Of a stretch of DNA of 64,000 nt, positions 42,630 to 53,990 are shown one piece after another; positions within the stretch are counted from its first letter, which is position 1, and each line of letters begins with the position of its first letter. The stretch lies in NCBI GenBank assembly GCA_028751875.1, contig CM054155.1, positions 6,853,897-6,917,896 on the forward strand, given 5' to 3'. Source of the DNA: Rapana venosa. Taxonomy: Eukaryota > Mollusca > Gastropoda > Neogastropoda > Muricidae. The translations under genes and the position numbers were made by a program. The notes under the pieces were generated by a model. It ran no database searches and was not told where the DNA came from. It saw only the letters and a program-made list of their open reading frames with translations.

Positions 42630-43020
42630 GCTGTTGAGTGTCCAAGGGTGAGCAACTAAATTTATCAAGGAAAGCAAAAAAAGAAGAAAAAAAGACTTAC
42701 CACGAAAGACTTGACTGTTTAAACTCCATTCATTACAAGGTAGGCCTGTGAGAGGAAACGTTGAAAGTTCTTAGATATACAATGACACTGTTGATCATCT
42801 TGAATTTGAAACATTCTTTAAAAATGCACCATATGAAAAAAACACGAAAATCGAAAAAGACAAGTTCTTACTCAAAGGTTCAATACCAACAAAAGCAAAT
42901 ACTCTTTTCACATTAAAGTTGCTAACCTGTGGACCTCCTTACCCTACACTAAACTATCGACCAAATATTAACACATTCAAGAATCTGCTGGGTAGAGGTT
43001 CGGTCTTTTACATATAGATC
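42630..43020 (+). mobile_element. CR1-like LINE fragment, right part
   Basis: Broken frames read TYHERLDCLNS, YNDTVDHLEFETFFKNAPYE, KTRKIEKDKFLLKGS-like and PNINTFKNLLG, the C-terminal end of a CR1 protein. This continues the fragment at 41,140-41,500 across the antisense RTE element. Confidence 0.65.
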
Positions 43021-43689
43021 TATTCTCTGAATTTCACGAGTAAATTGGCATCCGTTTGGTGAATATTATTCCATATACAGAAAATAATCATCATGAATGG
43101 AATATTTTATATGTGAGCCCTGGGTTGGAGCCAGTCCCTAAATTACTACTTCTACTACATGTTGTTAGTTTGCTTCCATTGTTTGCACTTTTTGTTGCTG
43201 TTCTGGTGTAAGTAAACACAACTTTGCCTGTTCATTATTTTGAATTAATCCACATAAGCTCTCATATAGCTCATATTCTTGACATTCTTTCCTTTAAAAA
43301 AAAAAAATTAAAGAGGGGGGGGGGGGGGAGGGGGGAGGGGTGTGAAATACAGTGATGAACAATATTTTGTGAAATCCGTGAACTGTTTTCAAAAGAAAAA
43401 GAGCAGCCCTCTCGAATCTGCTATTTTCCCATCTCTGGATAAAAAGAGATTGTAAGGTATGTAGCTTTTGTTATGATGAGTCTGCATGCTAACTGTACCT
43501 GTCTCTGTATGTCTCTGCCTGTCTGTCTACCTTTTGGTATGAGACATTTTAGAAGCGCTTTATACACTCTCTCTCTCTCTCCCAAATTTCTACACAGTGT
43601 AAACTATCTGCAGGGGTCAAATTTTTTAGATGACTTTTAAGGTGATTTTGCAATATCATTTTGATTCTATTCACAGCGTTACAGTGTTG

Positions 43690-43721
<32 letters not shown>

Positions 43722-43985
43722 CAAGAGAGGTTTAATTTCCATGTGCATCTTTGTTAGCTAGCAGTCAAGGAGTAGCAATGGGGTGTCTGATAAGTTCTTC
43801 CACACGCAGGTAGATCTATGCACTACCTACTATGGTAAAATCAACTAAACTATTACTTTCTTTTAGGACAGGAGGTAACTGCAATTTCTTGGTTTCTTTT
43901 TGTTTGTCACTGTCATTTTATATTTGTACTGTGTTTGATAGGCAGCACTGTTTCTTAGTGGATTTCTTACATTAGATATGTCAGG
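43020..43985. other. Anonymous sequence with a G-run, a CT tract and a GT tract
   Basis: G-run at 43,315-43,345, CT at 43,566-43,580, (GT)n at 43,687-43,722. No gene is supported. Confidence 0.5.
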
Positions 43986-44405
43986 AAGGAAGGTGGCAGG
44001 ATGGTTAAGACGTTTGCCTGCCAACAAGTAAACTGTGAGGTTCTGGGTTCGATTCCCAGCCTCGCCCTTTCTTCTCAGTTTGACAAAAAAATCGAACTGA
44101 ATGTCGAAGTCCTTCGGATGAGACTATAAACTGAGGCCCCGTGTGCAAACGCATGCAAAACATCTTGCGCACATGTTAAATCCTGTTCCGCTTTTCGAAA
44201 GAGTAGGCCATTGTGTGCTGGTGGGAACAGATGACAAAATTTACAAAACCACATACACACAGGGACTGGATGTAAAAAAGCACATGAGTGCATATTCCAT
44301 TATCCTCAATATTTTTTTTTTTTTTAATGTCATCTGAGTGCTTTGATTTGTTGCTTTACAAGATTCAGCGCTATATAAATTCCATACATTATTATTATTA
44401 TTATA
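43985..44405 (+). mobile_element. tRNA-derived SINE, type B, copy 2
   Basis: Fullest copy. The A-box-like GTGGCAGGATGGTTAAGACG and B-box GGGTTCGATTCCC give a tRNA-type promoter. The shared body has AAGTCCTTCGGATGAGACTA and GAACAGATGACAAAATTTAC. The L2-like tail GAGTGCTTTGATTTGTTGC to AGCGCTATATAAATTCCAT is followed by (ATT)n. The match to copy 1 at 20.24 kb covers head, body and tail. Confidence 0.9.
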
Positions 44406-44780
44406 TGTCCAAATGCTTGAGAAAAATCAAACAAGAAAACAAACTTGCCCATTTGTAGAGAAGTAGAAGGAAAAAACCAGAACAGGTTGAGCCAAGAAAG
44501 ACTCAGAGAAGCAAAGACAGAGCAAGGCTGACTGTTACCAGACTCGTACAAGAGAAAAAGCGGCAAGCCGGTATAAAGTGTGTGTTCATTTTATTAGGCA
44601 ATGGAACCGTTACACACTTTGCCCTGCCCAGCCAAGCAGAGCAGATCTGTACACAGCGGCTGTCCTGACAAATGACAATGAGTTACAATGTACACAATAG
44701 GATAATGCTCTGCAACAGCACCATCCTCTTCAGAAAAGCAGAGTTTTCTCTCTCTCTCTCTCTTCTGTTATCAAACACCG
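44405..44780. other. Anonymous sequence with a short CT tract (44,748-44,763)
   Basis: No gene supported. Confidence 0.3.
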
Positions 44781-44976
44781 AGTGGAGATTATTCCAACGC
44801 AAAACAACTTATTATCATGAGTTGGGTTGGGGTTCCCCCGATGCTGTGGGTGAGCTAGACGCTTCGAGGTCACTTCATAAATACGACAAAAATCTGTAAT
44901 ATTGCATTAAATTTTCATTTTACACTAGATGTGTGCTCGGAACACACATTTAGTCTTGTTGGAATAATCTCCACTC
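44780..44976. repeat. 19-bp perfect inverted repeat enclosing a 31-bp near-palindrome
   Basis: GAGTGGAGATTATTCCAAC (44,780-44,798) and its exact reverse complement (44,958-44,976) enclose 159 bp. Next to the right arm, 44,924-44,954 is a near-palindrome, ACTAGATGTGTG...CACACATTTAGT. It could be a small MITE or a regulatory palindrome. No duplicated target site was found. Confidence 0.6.
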
Positions 44977-44979
44977 TGA

Positions 44980-46615
44980 AAGAAAATAAAACATGGGAAG
45001 AAATTCATAACATTTCAAGATGTACTGCCAGCCATATATCATGTACATAGATCTATGGCATGGCAGGGACCACTTCAAGGCATGGTAAGCCAGTTTTCCC
45101 TAATCGTCACCTGACATGGCACCAAGGACCCAGGAGAGAGAGCTCTCCCATTTAACTCGGTGCCAATTCTCAGTACTATTTGTGCATAGCAAAAAAAAGT
45201 GACAAAGTGTGCCCTAAACGCACCATTGTCTTTACACATCAAACCCTCGTGAATTTCTGGATTGAGGGTGTTGAAGAGGACTTTTCCAGATTTTAGAAGA
45301 CTACCCTGCCGACAATCTGACAAGGCTTTGTATGTCCTTGAAATGGTCCTAGTCAATAATCACTCGAGAGTATGGAGGAGCGTCATGGGCCAAGCCTGTC
45401 TAGTGCGAAATCAAAGACATGTTGAACTGAGGTCAGTATAAATCATCCTTTGCAATGCTGTGCCTTGGGGCCTGAAGTTTGGGAAACAGAACTAAGGACA
45501 CAATTTGCTACACACAACCTGGACAAACCCACTGTATTCTATCTGCCACAATCATAGTTTTCAACATTTAGTACTGGAGATAAAATGAATGCTAACAGTA
45601 TGGTTGCATAGTCTTGCTGACGATTCAGTTCACCAGATGATCAGACAGATAAAGCAGAGAGAAATAAAGAAACCAGAAATAAAACAGAATCACCCCTATA
45701 AAAAAGTTGACAAAGAAGATCAGATCATTCATAATCTACACAATTACACTAACAAGTCAATATGTATAGCCAAATACTACTCACAGTAACAAGAAAAACC
45801 ATGAATACATCCTGTGTAAACACTGTAAGCTACAAAACTACGTTTTGCAACATCCCACAAAGCAATAAAATTAAAGAGGGTCATCAGGAAGCAAAGAAAT
45901 AAAACCACCAGGTAAAGAAAAAAAGTTTTTCAGAGTAGAAACAGATACAGTATGAAGGTTATTTTCATAGGTATATCATCTGTTCTGCCCTCTCTCTGTA
46001 GAACACAAACTTACAGTGTTGCTTCTAGGATCTAAAAACAACAGGGACATAGGGCCCTCTTAAAAAATAAATTAATAATAAATAAAAGAGGCTATTGTCT
46101 TCCCCTCCCCCTCCAAAAAACCATAAACCTTACCAATATAAAAGGGGGGTCCCTTTGTTGCATCTACATTTACATAATTATGTATTATATGCACACAAAA
46201 CCTTCTAAGCTCAATATCTTCTCTGTGGTTTGTTTTTTAAACCACTGTAACTCATATAAAATTGGCATCAACATTACAGTCCTCTTCTTCAAGTTGTTTC
46301 AACCAGAAAAAGGTACTTATTGGCACACACACACACACACTTACACACAGAGATTACTTGTCATGTATATATGCGTGTTCCTAAGCTTTTTCACACACAC
46401 ATACATAGTACCTAAGAACATGAAAGATGTTCAAGGTGATGTTTTTAAAATCAAGTTTATACCCCCACCGCGTTATTTCTATATGAAATTGGTAAAAAGA
46501 AAGGGGAGTTTACCCATTTTTTGACTGTTAAGAAACTCTGGAGGGAGATTTGTGTGCCTTAGGATAATGTATTCATTTCACAAAAAAGAATGGCTGCCTT
46601 TCCAGACAAAAAAGG
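44980..46615. other. Anonymous sequence
   Basis: Short opposing ORFs (45,075-45,356 minus, 46,180-46,524 plus) show no domain or repeat relation. A CA tract lies at 46,325-46,342. Nothing else is supported. Confidence 0.4.
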
Positions 46616-46621
46616 TCTTAA

Positions 46622-46764
46622 AAGATGGAGGCCGGGTGGAGTGAACACCTATCCATTCTAAACACAAAAAGGGACAGGTAGGTAACCTCCACCCTGACAT
46701 GCATAGGCTGGCCACTGTACCCAGCTACACTGACCTCATCTGGAAACACGGCCTCCATCTTTGA
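46622..46764. repeat. Imperfect inverted repeat, about 17-bp arms
   Basis: AAAGATGGAGGCCGGGT (from 46,622) and ACACGGCCTCCATCTTT (to about 46,763) are inverted copies with one mismatch, enclosing about 105 bp. This is a possible tiny MITE; no flanking duplication was confirmed. Confidence 0.4.
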
Positions 46765-47630
46765 GAGCTAGGGCCAACCTGTTGGCTGGTGTCGGGGACA
46801 AGTTAGATGTTGTGATGAACTGTGCGAGGTCACTTCCACTATGTGTACACCAGACTGCCTCCATCAAACTTCTGATACCGATCAGGATTTTACCAAAGCC
46901 AGGGCACAATCTGACAATGAACTGGCTCAAGAAAGCAGAGCACTCCCCTCACAAAGATCTTCATGTTGGCTACATTTCAAAATCTGGCTCTCCTATTCCA
47001 CTTTTCCCTCTTGCCCAATCAATGTTTTCGGAATCTCGTCTCTACTGAAAGCACCACACGCACTGACATCTTGTTTTTTTAATTAAAATGCAACAGTGGA
47101 GGGAAAAACGGAAACGGTGATTGGTCACAGACTGAAATTTTCAACCAATCAAAAATAGCACACCCAAATGGCGCCTCACCAGCTATAAGCATGTCAGCTG
47201 TCATGGCATACCTGCTGTTCAGTTGTGCACACTTTATATCTTCTTTCCGTGCCTGAAGGGCGCACTAGTTCAAACTGTTGGCACCAGGATGATGACAGAT
47301 GCTGTGACCCTGCAGACTACAATCAACACTGTGTCAACTTATAACTGAGTCTCACTTCAAACCAATACACCTCAAACGATTCATTCTCTTCTATCATAAT
47401 AAAGCAGATTCGCAGCACAGAGTAGACCTGTTTTTTGTTTATGATTGGGTTACAAGGAGTTGATCCTTCTGCAAAACAAATGCACAAAAATAAACCAACA
47501 ACCACAACAAAAACTCACTTGAAATTTCTGGCTGCATATATGGTGAGGTATTTGAAAACAGCTATTCACATAAACTTATTATCCAGTGTGTAGAGTACTC
47601 TCACAGTGATTCCCAGGTGTGATGTGTGAG
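46764..47630. other. Anonymous sequence
   Basis: No gene supported. Confidence 0.4.
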
Positions 47631-47631
47631 A

Positions 47632-47702
47632 TAATGTATATATATATATATATAAAAGATAATATATATATATATTATTATATATATTATTATATATTAT
47701 AT
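47632..47702. repeat. AT/TTA microsatellite
   Basis: (TA)n blocks with AAAGATAA and ATTATTA interruptions. Confidence 0.9.
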
Positions 47703-48205
47703 TCTGGGTGACCTGGGTGCTTTTGCTCAGAAACACTCAACAACCACAGGAGATCAACATTTGTCATTCTCCTTAAATCAATTCTTCATTATTTATACTT
47801 CAACATACAGAACCAGACAGAAAAAAAGTATCTTTTAAAACACACACACACACACACACATTGAGTTACGTCCTAAAAAACCACACCCAGAGTTAGGTTT
47901 CAACACTAAATCGTAACTAATCAAACCTTTTTCAGTTACTCTAACAAAGTTACTCATCAAATAATCTTGATTTGTTGCCATTGCACTGTAATATTAAGTA
48001 GTATTGCCAAAGAAAAAGGCAGACCATAAAGATTTCAGAATCTTTTGAAAGTTCTACAAAATAGGAAGACTAACAGCAGCAGGAGGGAGCAATACACTGA
48101 AACACTGGGAAGTGGACCAAATGAAGACACAAAGATATCCCCACCATTTTGTACCCACATATGGGCAGTAGACTTTTTTCAATGCTGATCAATCACTATA
48201 CATCT
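47702..48205. other. Anonymous sequence with a CA tract (47,841-47,860)
   Basis: Nothing coding seen. Confidence 0.4.
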
Positions 48206-48206
48206 C

Positions 48207-48480
48207 AAAAGCCATCTTAGCACAGTGGTTAGCACCTTGGGTTACGGACTGGAAGGTCACGGGTTCAAATCCCATAAGATTTATCGGGATTATGTTGGAC
48301 TCCGGCTGGCTCCTACCCAGAGTGGTGTTAAGACTGGGACCACACAGTTGGCTTCATCCACTTTACGGATGCGATTTTTAGTGTTGCTCAAATTACCTGA
48401 CCAGCACTGTAGGTATCTGTATCACTTGGGCCCAGTTGACACTGGGATAAATTATGATTGAAAGCTTAAGAGTGCAACTC
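48207..48480 (+). mobile_element. tRNA-derived SINE, type D
   Basis: AGCACAGTGGTTAGCACCTTGG is a clear A-box region, and GGTCACGGGTTCAAATCCC a clear B box about 35 bp later. The body (GGACTCCGGCTGGCTCCTAC, ACACAGTTGGCTTCATCCAC, CAGTTGACACTGGG) is unrelated to types A-C. A usable cloverleaf was not found, so a functional tRNA is unlikely. Confidence 0.7.
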
Positions 48481-49797
48481 TCTCAAGTATTCTCAAAGCA
48501 CATGCACATCCATGGAAGTATCACTGCATCATCCTCATCATTATGCAATATAAAAAAATTTAAACGCCTCTGATTTGGAAGCACCTGTTGCTCTGGTCTT
48601 ATGGTGACCTCAGATTTGGTTTCCCCATACAACACTTCTGTGCCTGTGGCAAGTCTGTGTCACAGCCTTTGGCATTGGAGGTCCACGGCGAGGAGGGTTG
48701 TTGGAGGGGCGTGTGGTGGTCACCACCTTGACTGGCTACACAACTGAGCTATTGCCATCATCAGTAGGGGGTTTAGTAGGTGGGGTCCTGCAAACGTTAG
48801 AACAGGCACCATTGAACACCACCAAAGTGGTCCAGAAACGGTGCAGGGCCCCTGTGGCTGGTGGCCCTATGGCGGCCTGACATCAATAGAATCCGTGGAC
48901 TTTCCACCCTGAGGATGCCACATGACAAATCTGGGTATGGCTTGGACAAGGACATTGAAATGAGCTGCGAGCATGGGAACAGCAGGACAGGAGTGTTGTC
49001 ACAGATGAGGCAGCGAAACCCCCCCACACCCCACACCCCCCCTTCCCCCCGAAAAAAACCCCAACAGATCACTGTACATCTAACACTTCACACAGTCAAG
49101 CTTGAAAACTCGCTTGAAAACTCACTACAATACCACTGAAGATAGCATGATTTTGACATTTGAAGAATCAGTGCTTCACCACCCCTGATAACTCCCGTGT
49201 GTTGTCACAGTCACTGGTACAGGGCAGAGTCTGATCCAACTCTTTCCTCTTCCTCAGAACTTTCACTACTTTCTCTTATAAAAAAAATAATAATAATTCT
49301 TTTCATCATTCTCTTTATTCTCATGTAGATAAGAGGAACTGGAGAATTTCTTTGCCACTCTTTCCTCTACTTACAATACTTAAGACATTTTTTATTAATT
49401 GGAATAGACACTAAAACTGGATAAAACTACACACTATCTGCTGGAAACGTTCTCTCAAAAGAAGTAAGTGCAGTATAAAACTTTTCATGAACGTCACCCT
49501 CCATCACAAAGTGAGTTGGATTGCACCGCACACACTTTCCCGCTAAAATGACTTTAGCAAGGTGGAGGCAAGGTGACCAATTTTGACATATTAATTGATC
49601 ATAAAACTTCACGCAACCACCCCCCTTCCCCCCACCCAACACCCCCTCTCCCCTTAAAAAAAAACCCTAACCAAACAAAAAACGAAAAATAACAAACAAA
49701 CAAAACCGTACAAGCTTTCTTCCATCTGGTACTGAAGTGTTCAAGTGTTCGCTTTGTTTCCTGTTGCTTTAAAAACTAGATTTAAAAATACGTGCAG
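48480..49797. other. Anonymous sequence
   Basis: A 48,640-49,010 stretch is richer in G/C and has small overlapping frames on both strands, but no recognisable product. A (CCCCCA)-rich stretch is at 49,019-49,065 and C-runs at 49,617-49,656. Confidence 0.4.
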
Positions 49798-49935
49798 CCC
49801 CTCGTCCTGACCACCTGTTACGATGCAAAAGTCGCTAATTTCTCTTTAGTCACATCCTGGTGTCCAGCATTTCAATTTGTAGCTTGCCATAGAATTTACC
49901 CATTTTCTTTTTGTGTTCTACATTGAAAAAGCTTA
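49797..49935 (+). repeat. Dispersed repeat R4, copy 2
   Basis: CCCTCGTCCTGACCACCTGT, GATGCAAAAGTCG, AATTTCTC, CATTTCAAT and GCCATAGAATTTACCCATTT follow in the same order as in 35,985-36,120. Just upstream, TTTAAAAACTAGATTTAAAAA resembles a single degenerate unit of the 27-bp minisatellite that precedes copy 1. Confidence 0.55.
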
Positions 49936-52224
49936 AATTTCTTTCTTTTTTAAAATTTCAGATAAAATTTAACATGCTCATAAAAAACTGTTATACAGTA
50001 CAATGTGACTCGGTAATATGAGGTGGGAAGATCACAAATGTGACAGTCCAGCAATTTTGTACCATGGAATATTTAACCTTTGACTGAAGGTCCCTGGTCG
50101 TGAGCGCTGCTCAGCAACACCTTGGATTGAACGCATTCATCACATATGTGTGCTATGAGTTGTTTTCACTACAAATTCTTTACTTTTACTTGAGTGTCCA
50201 TTGTTTCAAAGTTGACAGATTAGCTTAAAAAAAAAATCCATACATTTTCCAGATCTTCTGGGTCAAACCCGATTTTCAATTTCTTTCCCCACAACTCAGG
50301 ACTTTTCCCGGACTTCCAGGACTGCGTGAGCCCTGGATTTAGACACCCCTCCAAAGGTCATCATTAAAAAATAGCATAAAAACAGAATAAAACGCACATG
50401 AAGTAATCTACGCGTGAACAATACCAAACACTATGACAAACTTTCACACCTAACTTACCTTGGAATGACAGTAACAGAAAAAAAACGGGACAAAAACATG
50501 GAAAAATATGAAGGCTGCACAGACTTAACACAGAATAAAATACACATTGCCATAGAAAAAAAAAATTGACAAATAAAACTGTACAAAAAAAATAGCAAAC
50601 GCTACAATTCTAACTTTCACACTTAACTTTGTGGATTGACAGAGAGTGAAGAAATAGAAAAGAAACATGGGAGGGGGGAAGAAAAAAGCAACCAAAAAAA
50701 AAAAAAAAAAAAAGAAAAAAAAAGAAAGCAGAGCTAGGAAAAGGGTCAAGACCTGTGCAGCAGAAACTAAAGAGTGCAGAACAAAGACAAGTAGAGGAAA
50801 ACAAACCACTGGGTAGGTAGGTAGGTAGGTAGTGGTCATAAGAACAGAGCTGCATGGAGTTTTAAAAAGCCCATGTGGAAAAAAAAACCACACAAAAAAT
50901 ATAGAGTCCAGGAGAGAAAAGAAAAAAGCGAACATAATGCAGCTCTGGAGGAGAAAGAGCTGGACAGCAAGGAGAAAAGAGAGGAGAACTTCAGGGAAAG
51001 CTAGAGAACAGGGTGCGATGGTAGAGTGAAAGACTCCAGGTAGGGCACTCCAGAGAGGGAAAGTGTAGTACAGCTGAGAGGGAAAAGCACATGGCGCTAT
51101 AGAGCAACAGCGTTGGGAAAGGAAACCCTTCGGAGGGGTAAAGAAAAGTCACTGGAAGAAAAAAGCACTAAAAGATCAAGACAACAGTGCTCCTGGCACA
51201 CAACCCCTGCAGAAAAAAGCTTCAATGAAGGAAGAGAAGAGCTGCAGGAAGACCAGCAAATAAACAAAAAGTCTTTAAAATAAAATAAAAATGAAGACAA
51301 GAAGAAAAGAGAATTTTTGGAAAGAGTAAAGAGAACAGCACTGAAAAGAGCAAGGTTGTTGGTGAGAGCATGGTGCCATCCGGTGCACCATCTACCCACA
51401 GGAATAAGTGGACGTGAAAGAGTGCCGAGATCTCCAATACTAAATGAAAACCCTTGGGACAGCACCTGCCCACTTCTTTGCCCACTACTATCCGTAATAG
51501 TCACTGTCTACACAGGATGATGTTAAAAAAATAAATTAAAATAGAGAGTACGGGGCGGGGAATGGTGTGTGAATAAAGGAGAGATGAGCATGGCCTTTAA
51601 TTCCATGGTTAAAAATGAGTGGCTTGGGACAACTTGTCTGCACTGGCATGCCCTGGGCACAATAAAGCAAACACCAGCTACAAGCCAGGTCCATACAAAG
51701 GGAGGGCATCCGCAGGAGCAGGCTGAGGTTGCTTCCTCCTGTCGTTGACCAGCCACCAGTCAGCAAACACACTCCCATTACTGTCTCATGGTTCTTCACA
51801 TTTCAAACAGCGACACTTTCCGCTGAAAAGTTGCACCTGGTCACCCCAGTGACTTCTCTTCCACACCTCGCGGCGTCGCTGGTTTGACAGGCGGATGATG
51901 AGCCGGTCATCAGCGCCTGTCAACAAAAACTCTTGCAGCTCCCATGGCAGTAAGATGTATTTACGAACCAGCAGCAAACAAATCACGACAGGCGTCAACA
52001 GCTTGCACCTCTGAATGTCTTGAAGTCGATTGGTCGGTCAGTCAGGCAGCCCTCTTCACTAATAAAGGCAGAGGACTCGGGGCATTGGACACAGAATGAA
52101 AAAGCACGAATCACGGTGTGCACACAAGTCGTCAGCAAGCTAGCCTCTCTCTCTGTCTCCTTGTACAGGCACTGTGCACAAACCGCTGGTTGTTGATGTT
52201 GTTGTTAGCACTAAAAACTGGACA
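49935..52224 (-). other. Downstream flank of the importin-alpha gene; 3' end not located
   Basis: No coding sequence. A minus-strand ATTAAA at 51,596-51,601 could be a poly(A) signal, about 625 bases past the stop, but there is no transcript evidence. Poly(A) sits at 50,697-50,713 and GGTA repeats at 50,814-50,831. At 50,300-50,335, AGGACTTTTCCCGGACTTCC ... GAGCCCTG could be one end of a CAGGGCTC-type DNA transposon whose partner end was not found. Confidence 0.35.
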
Positions 52225-52317
52225 TCAAAACTTGAAGCCTTCGTTGGGCACCATGCCATGGGGGTCAAACTGGAATCCTTCATTGTTTTGGCTGGGTAGC
52301 AGGTCCTCCTCTTCAGG
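52225..52317 (-). CDS. KPNA4: Importin subunit alpha (KPNA3/4 type), last coding exon
   Basis: Thirty codons and TGA. The acceptor is TTTTTGTGCAG at 52,318 in phase 0. The product ends PEEEDLLPSQNNEGFQFDP and finishes VPNEGFKF, the acidic stretch and GF-F tail typical of KPNA3/KPNA4 proteins; the tail resembles KPNA4 more than KPNA3. In importin-alpha, this acidic C-terminal region takes part in binding the exporter CAS/CSE1L that recycles the adaptor to the cytoplasm. An ancestral KPNA3/4 gene, before the vertebrate split, is the likely identity. Confidence 0.9.
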   Translation of the reverse strand, partial: PEEEDLLPSQNNEGFQFDPHGMVPNEGFKF

Positions 52318-52909
52318 CTGCACAAAAAGGACAATGCATTAACTTCATGAGCCTGCATGACAAATCAAAGGGAAAATAACAGCTGGCATTTCTAGTGTAA
52401 ACATTGCATGGTCACAAACAAGTCTGTGCCTACCGAATGAGGTACTTAGTAACAAATGTTTCACTCGGTGGGTAAGTAAAACCGAGAGAGAAATCATGTG
52501 TACAAACAGTGACAAGCCTATAGTACATTTCTGGTGAGAGGCTGACTTACAAACTGTACTATGACAACATAAGAATCCAGTATTCAAAACAATAAATTGA
52601 AATCAGTTCTGATAGTATAGTTAGAAAAACAAAAACATGCATTAACGACCTCAGCATAGGATTCTTAACTTCAGTTGTAGAAAGGAAATCTGCAAATTAT
52701 CTTTAAAAACAATCTGCACAGGCCACTGGAAACGATAAAAACATATTCCTGTCCCTATGGTCAGAAAGCAAGCAGATGCCAGCCATCCATCACAAATAGT
52801 AAATCTACTGCAGTGCATGATCCCCACATTTCTTTCCCCAAGACACACATCCCCTCCAGGAGTACAACTTGTAGTCAGAAACCTATCATAACATTTTTGT
52901 GGTCTTTAA

Positions 52910-53990
52910 CCCTAGTGGCGCGGTTCCCGGAGTAATCCGGTAATAGTGGGTCTAAGCTTTGTAGCGGATCCCGGAATATTCCAGGATGACGTAGGTTATC
53001 GCAATTGAAAGCTCACTTTCGCTTTCAAAGGTCAGCCAATGAGTGTTAAGGCCATTGTAGGGCCGCACAAAGGGGTGAAGGTCGATCAACACACACAAGC
53101 ACTGAAGAAGCTGATTGGTTAAGAGTGTTTATTTGGGGTTTTTTTGACCAGCCGAGATTGTCTTCAACAAAATTGGCGGCCAGCGTTTGCGCCAGAATTT
53201 CTTCAATCGTTTTTCGAGCTTTTTTACAATATTGACAGCGAGGAGGAGTTTTAGAGGCTGGATTTGGTTGAATTAAACAATGAGAGAGACAATGAGGTAA
53301 GGATTGTGGAATATTTTTGAAAAACTTGGTAAAAATTGATCGCGATCGGACTGAATTGAGCAGTGCTAGTTTTGCTGGATGGACTTCTTCACTACTCAGC
53401 GATTTCGACGTCACAGACTGTTTTACTTTATTTTGACGCAACGAGGCTTCGAAATAACTGCTGTTGAGTCAAATCGCTATGCTGCTGAGTACTTTGCATC
53501 ACATAAAGTCAAGCGATTGTTGTATTTTCATCGTAGAAAGCCTTCACTTCGCACATTCTGCCATGACGGACGCGATGGCGTCGATCCTTTCACTGAACTT
53601 TTCCAAGTATTTGATACAAACTCATTTTTTCAAAACTAATGTCAAGAAATAGCATTTACCTAATCATGACATTTATGCACCGCAAGAACTTTGCTTATCA
53701 TGTTAAAATCAATCCAGGGCCCTGACGGCACAACAGTGATCGGTATTGTGCACACGATTTTTTTTTTTTTTTTTTTTTACATAATCATAACACTACACAC
53801 TATTAAAAAATTACACTCATTTAAAAGCTTGTTATCTGTTCTTTCCAGTGATTTATAGCTTTACACACTTAATTCAGTTTTATATATCAAGGGTTGTTTG
53901 AGCCCACCCTGCTTCAAAACAACGCTAGCCAATGTTATATTCAGCCAATAGAAACTGAGCCTTGTTGCTGTCTATTCAGCGCTACCAGGG
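52910..53990. mobile_element. piggyBac-like non-autonomous element in an importin-alpha intron
   Basis: The element is flanked by TTAA on both sides (52,906-52,909 and 53,991-53,994). Its ends start CCCTAGTGGCGCGG and, from the other side, CCCTGGTAGCGCTG (11 of 14 matching). TTAA duplication and CCC termini are the hallmarks of the piggyBac superfamily. The length of 1,081 bp is too short for a full transposase. A frame at 53,379-53,639 contains FEITAVESNRYAAEYFASHK, which may be a relic of the region before the DDE domain. It is inserted between exons 52,317 and 54,453. Confidence 0.65.
53379..53639 (+). pseudogene. Possible piggyBac transposase N-terminal relic
   Basis: An 86-codon frame within the TTAA-flanked element. 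The phrase VESNRYAAEYFASHK resembles the E-T-N-x-YA motif near the start of the piggyBac DDE_Tnp_1_7 domain. No catalytic Asp residues are present because the element is internally deleted. The similarity is by eye, and an opposing frame (53,046-53,441) overlaps. Confidence 0.3.

Noticed and set aside
45075..45356. 93-codon minus-strand frame
   Set aside because: No domain or homologue recognised and no flanking exon signals; it is within chance length for this composition.
48207..48290. Functional tRNA gene
   Set aside because: A and B boxes are good but acceptor-stem pairing and an anticodon arm could not be made, and the sequence continues into a SINE-like body.
53046..53441. 131-codon minus-strand frame with CQYCKKARK in the TTAA element
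   Set aside because: It could be read as a Cys-rich tail of a transposase, but it overlaps the plus-strand frame with better resemblance, and only one Cys pair is present.
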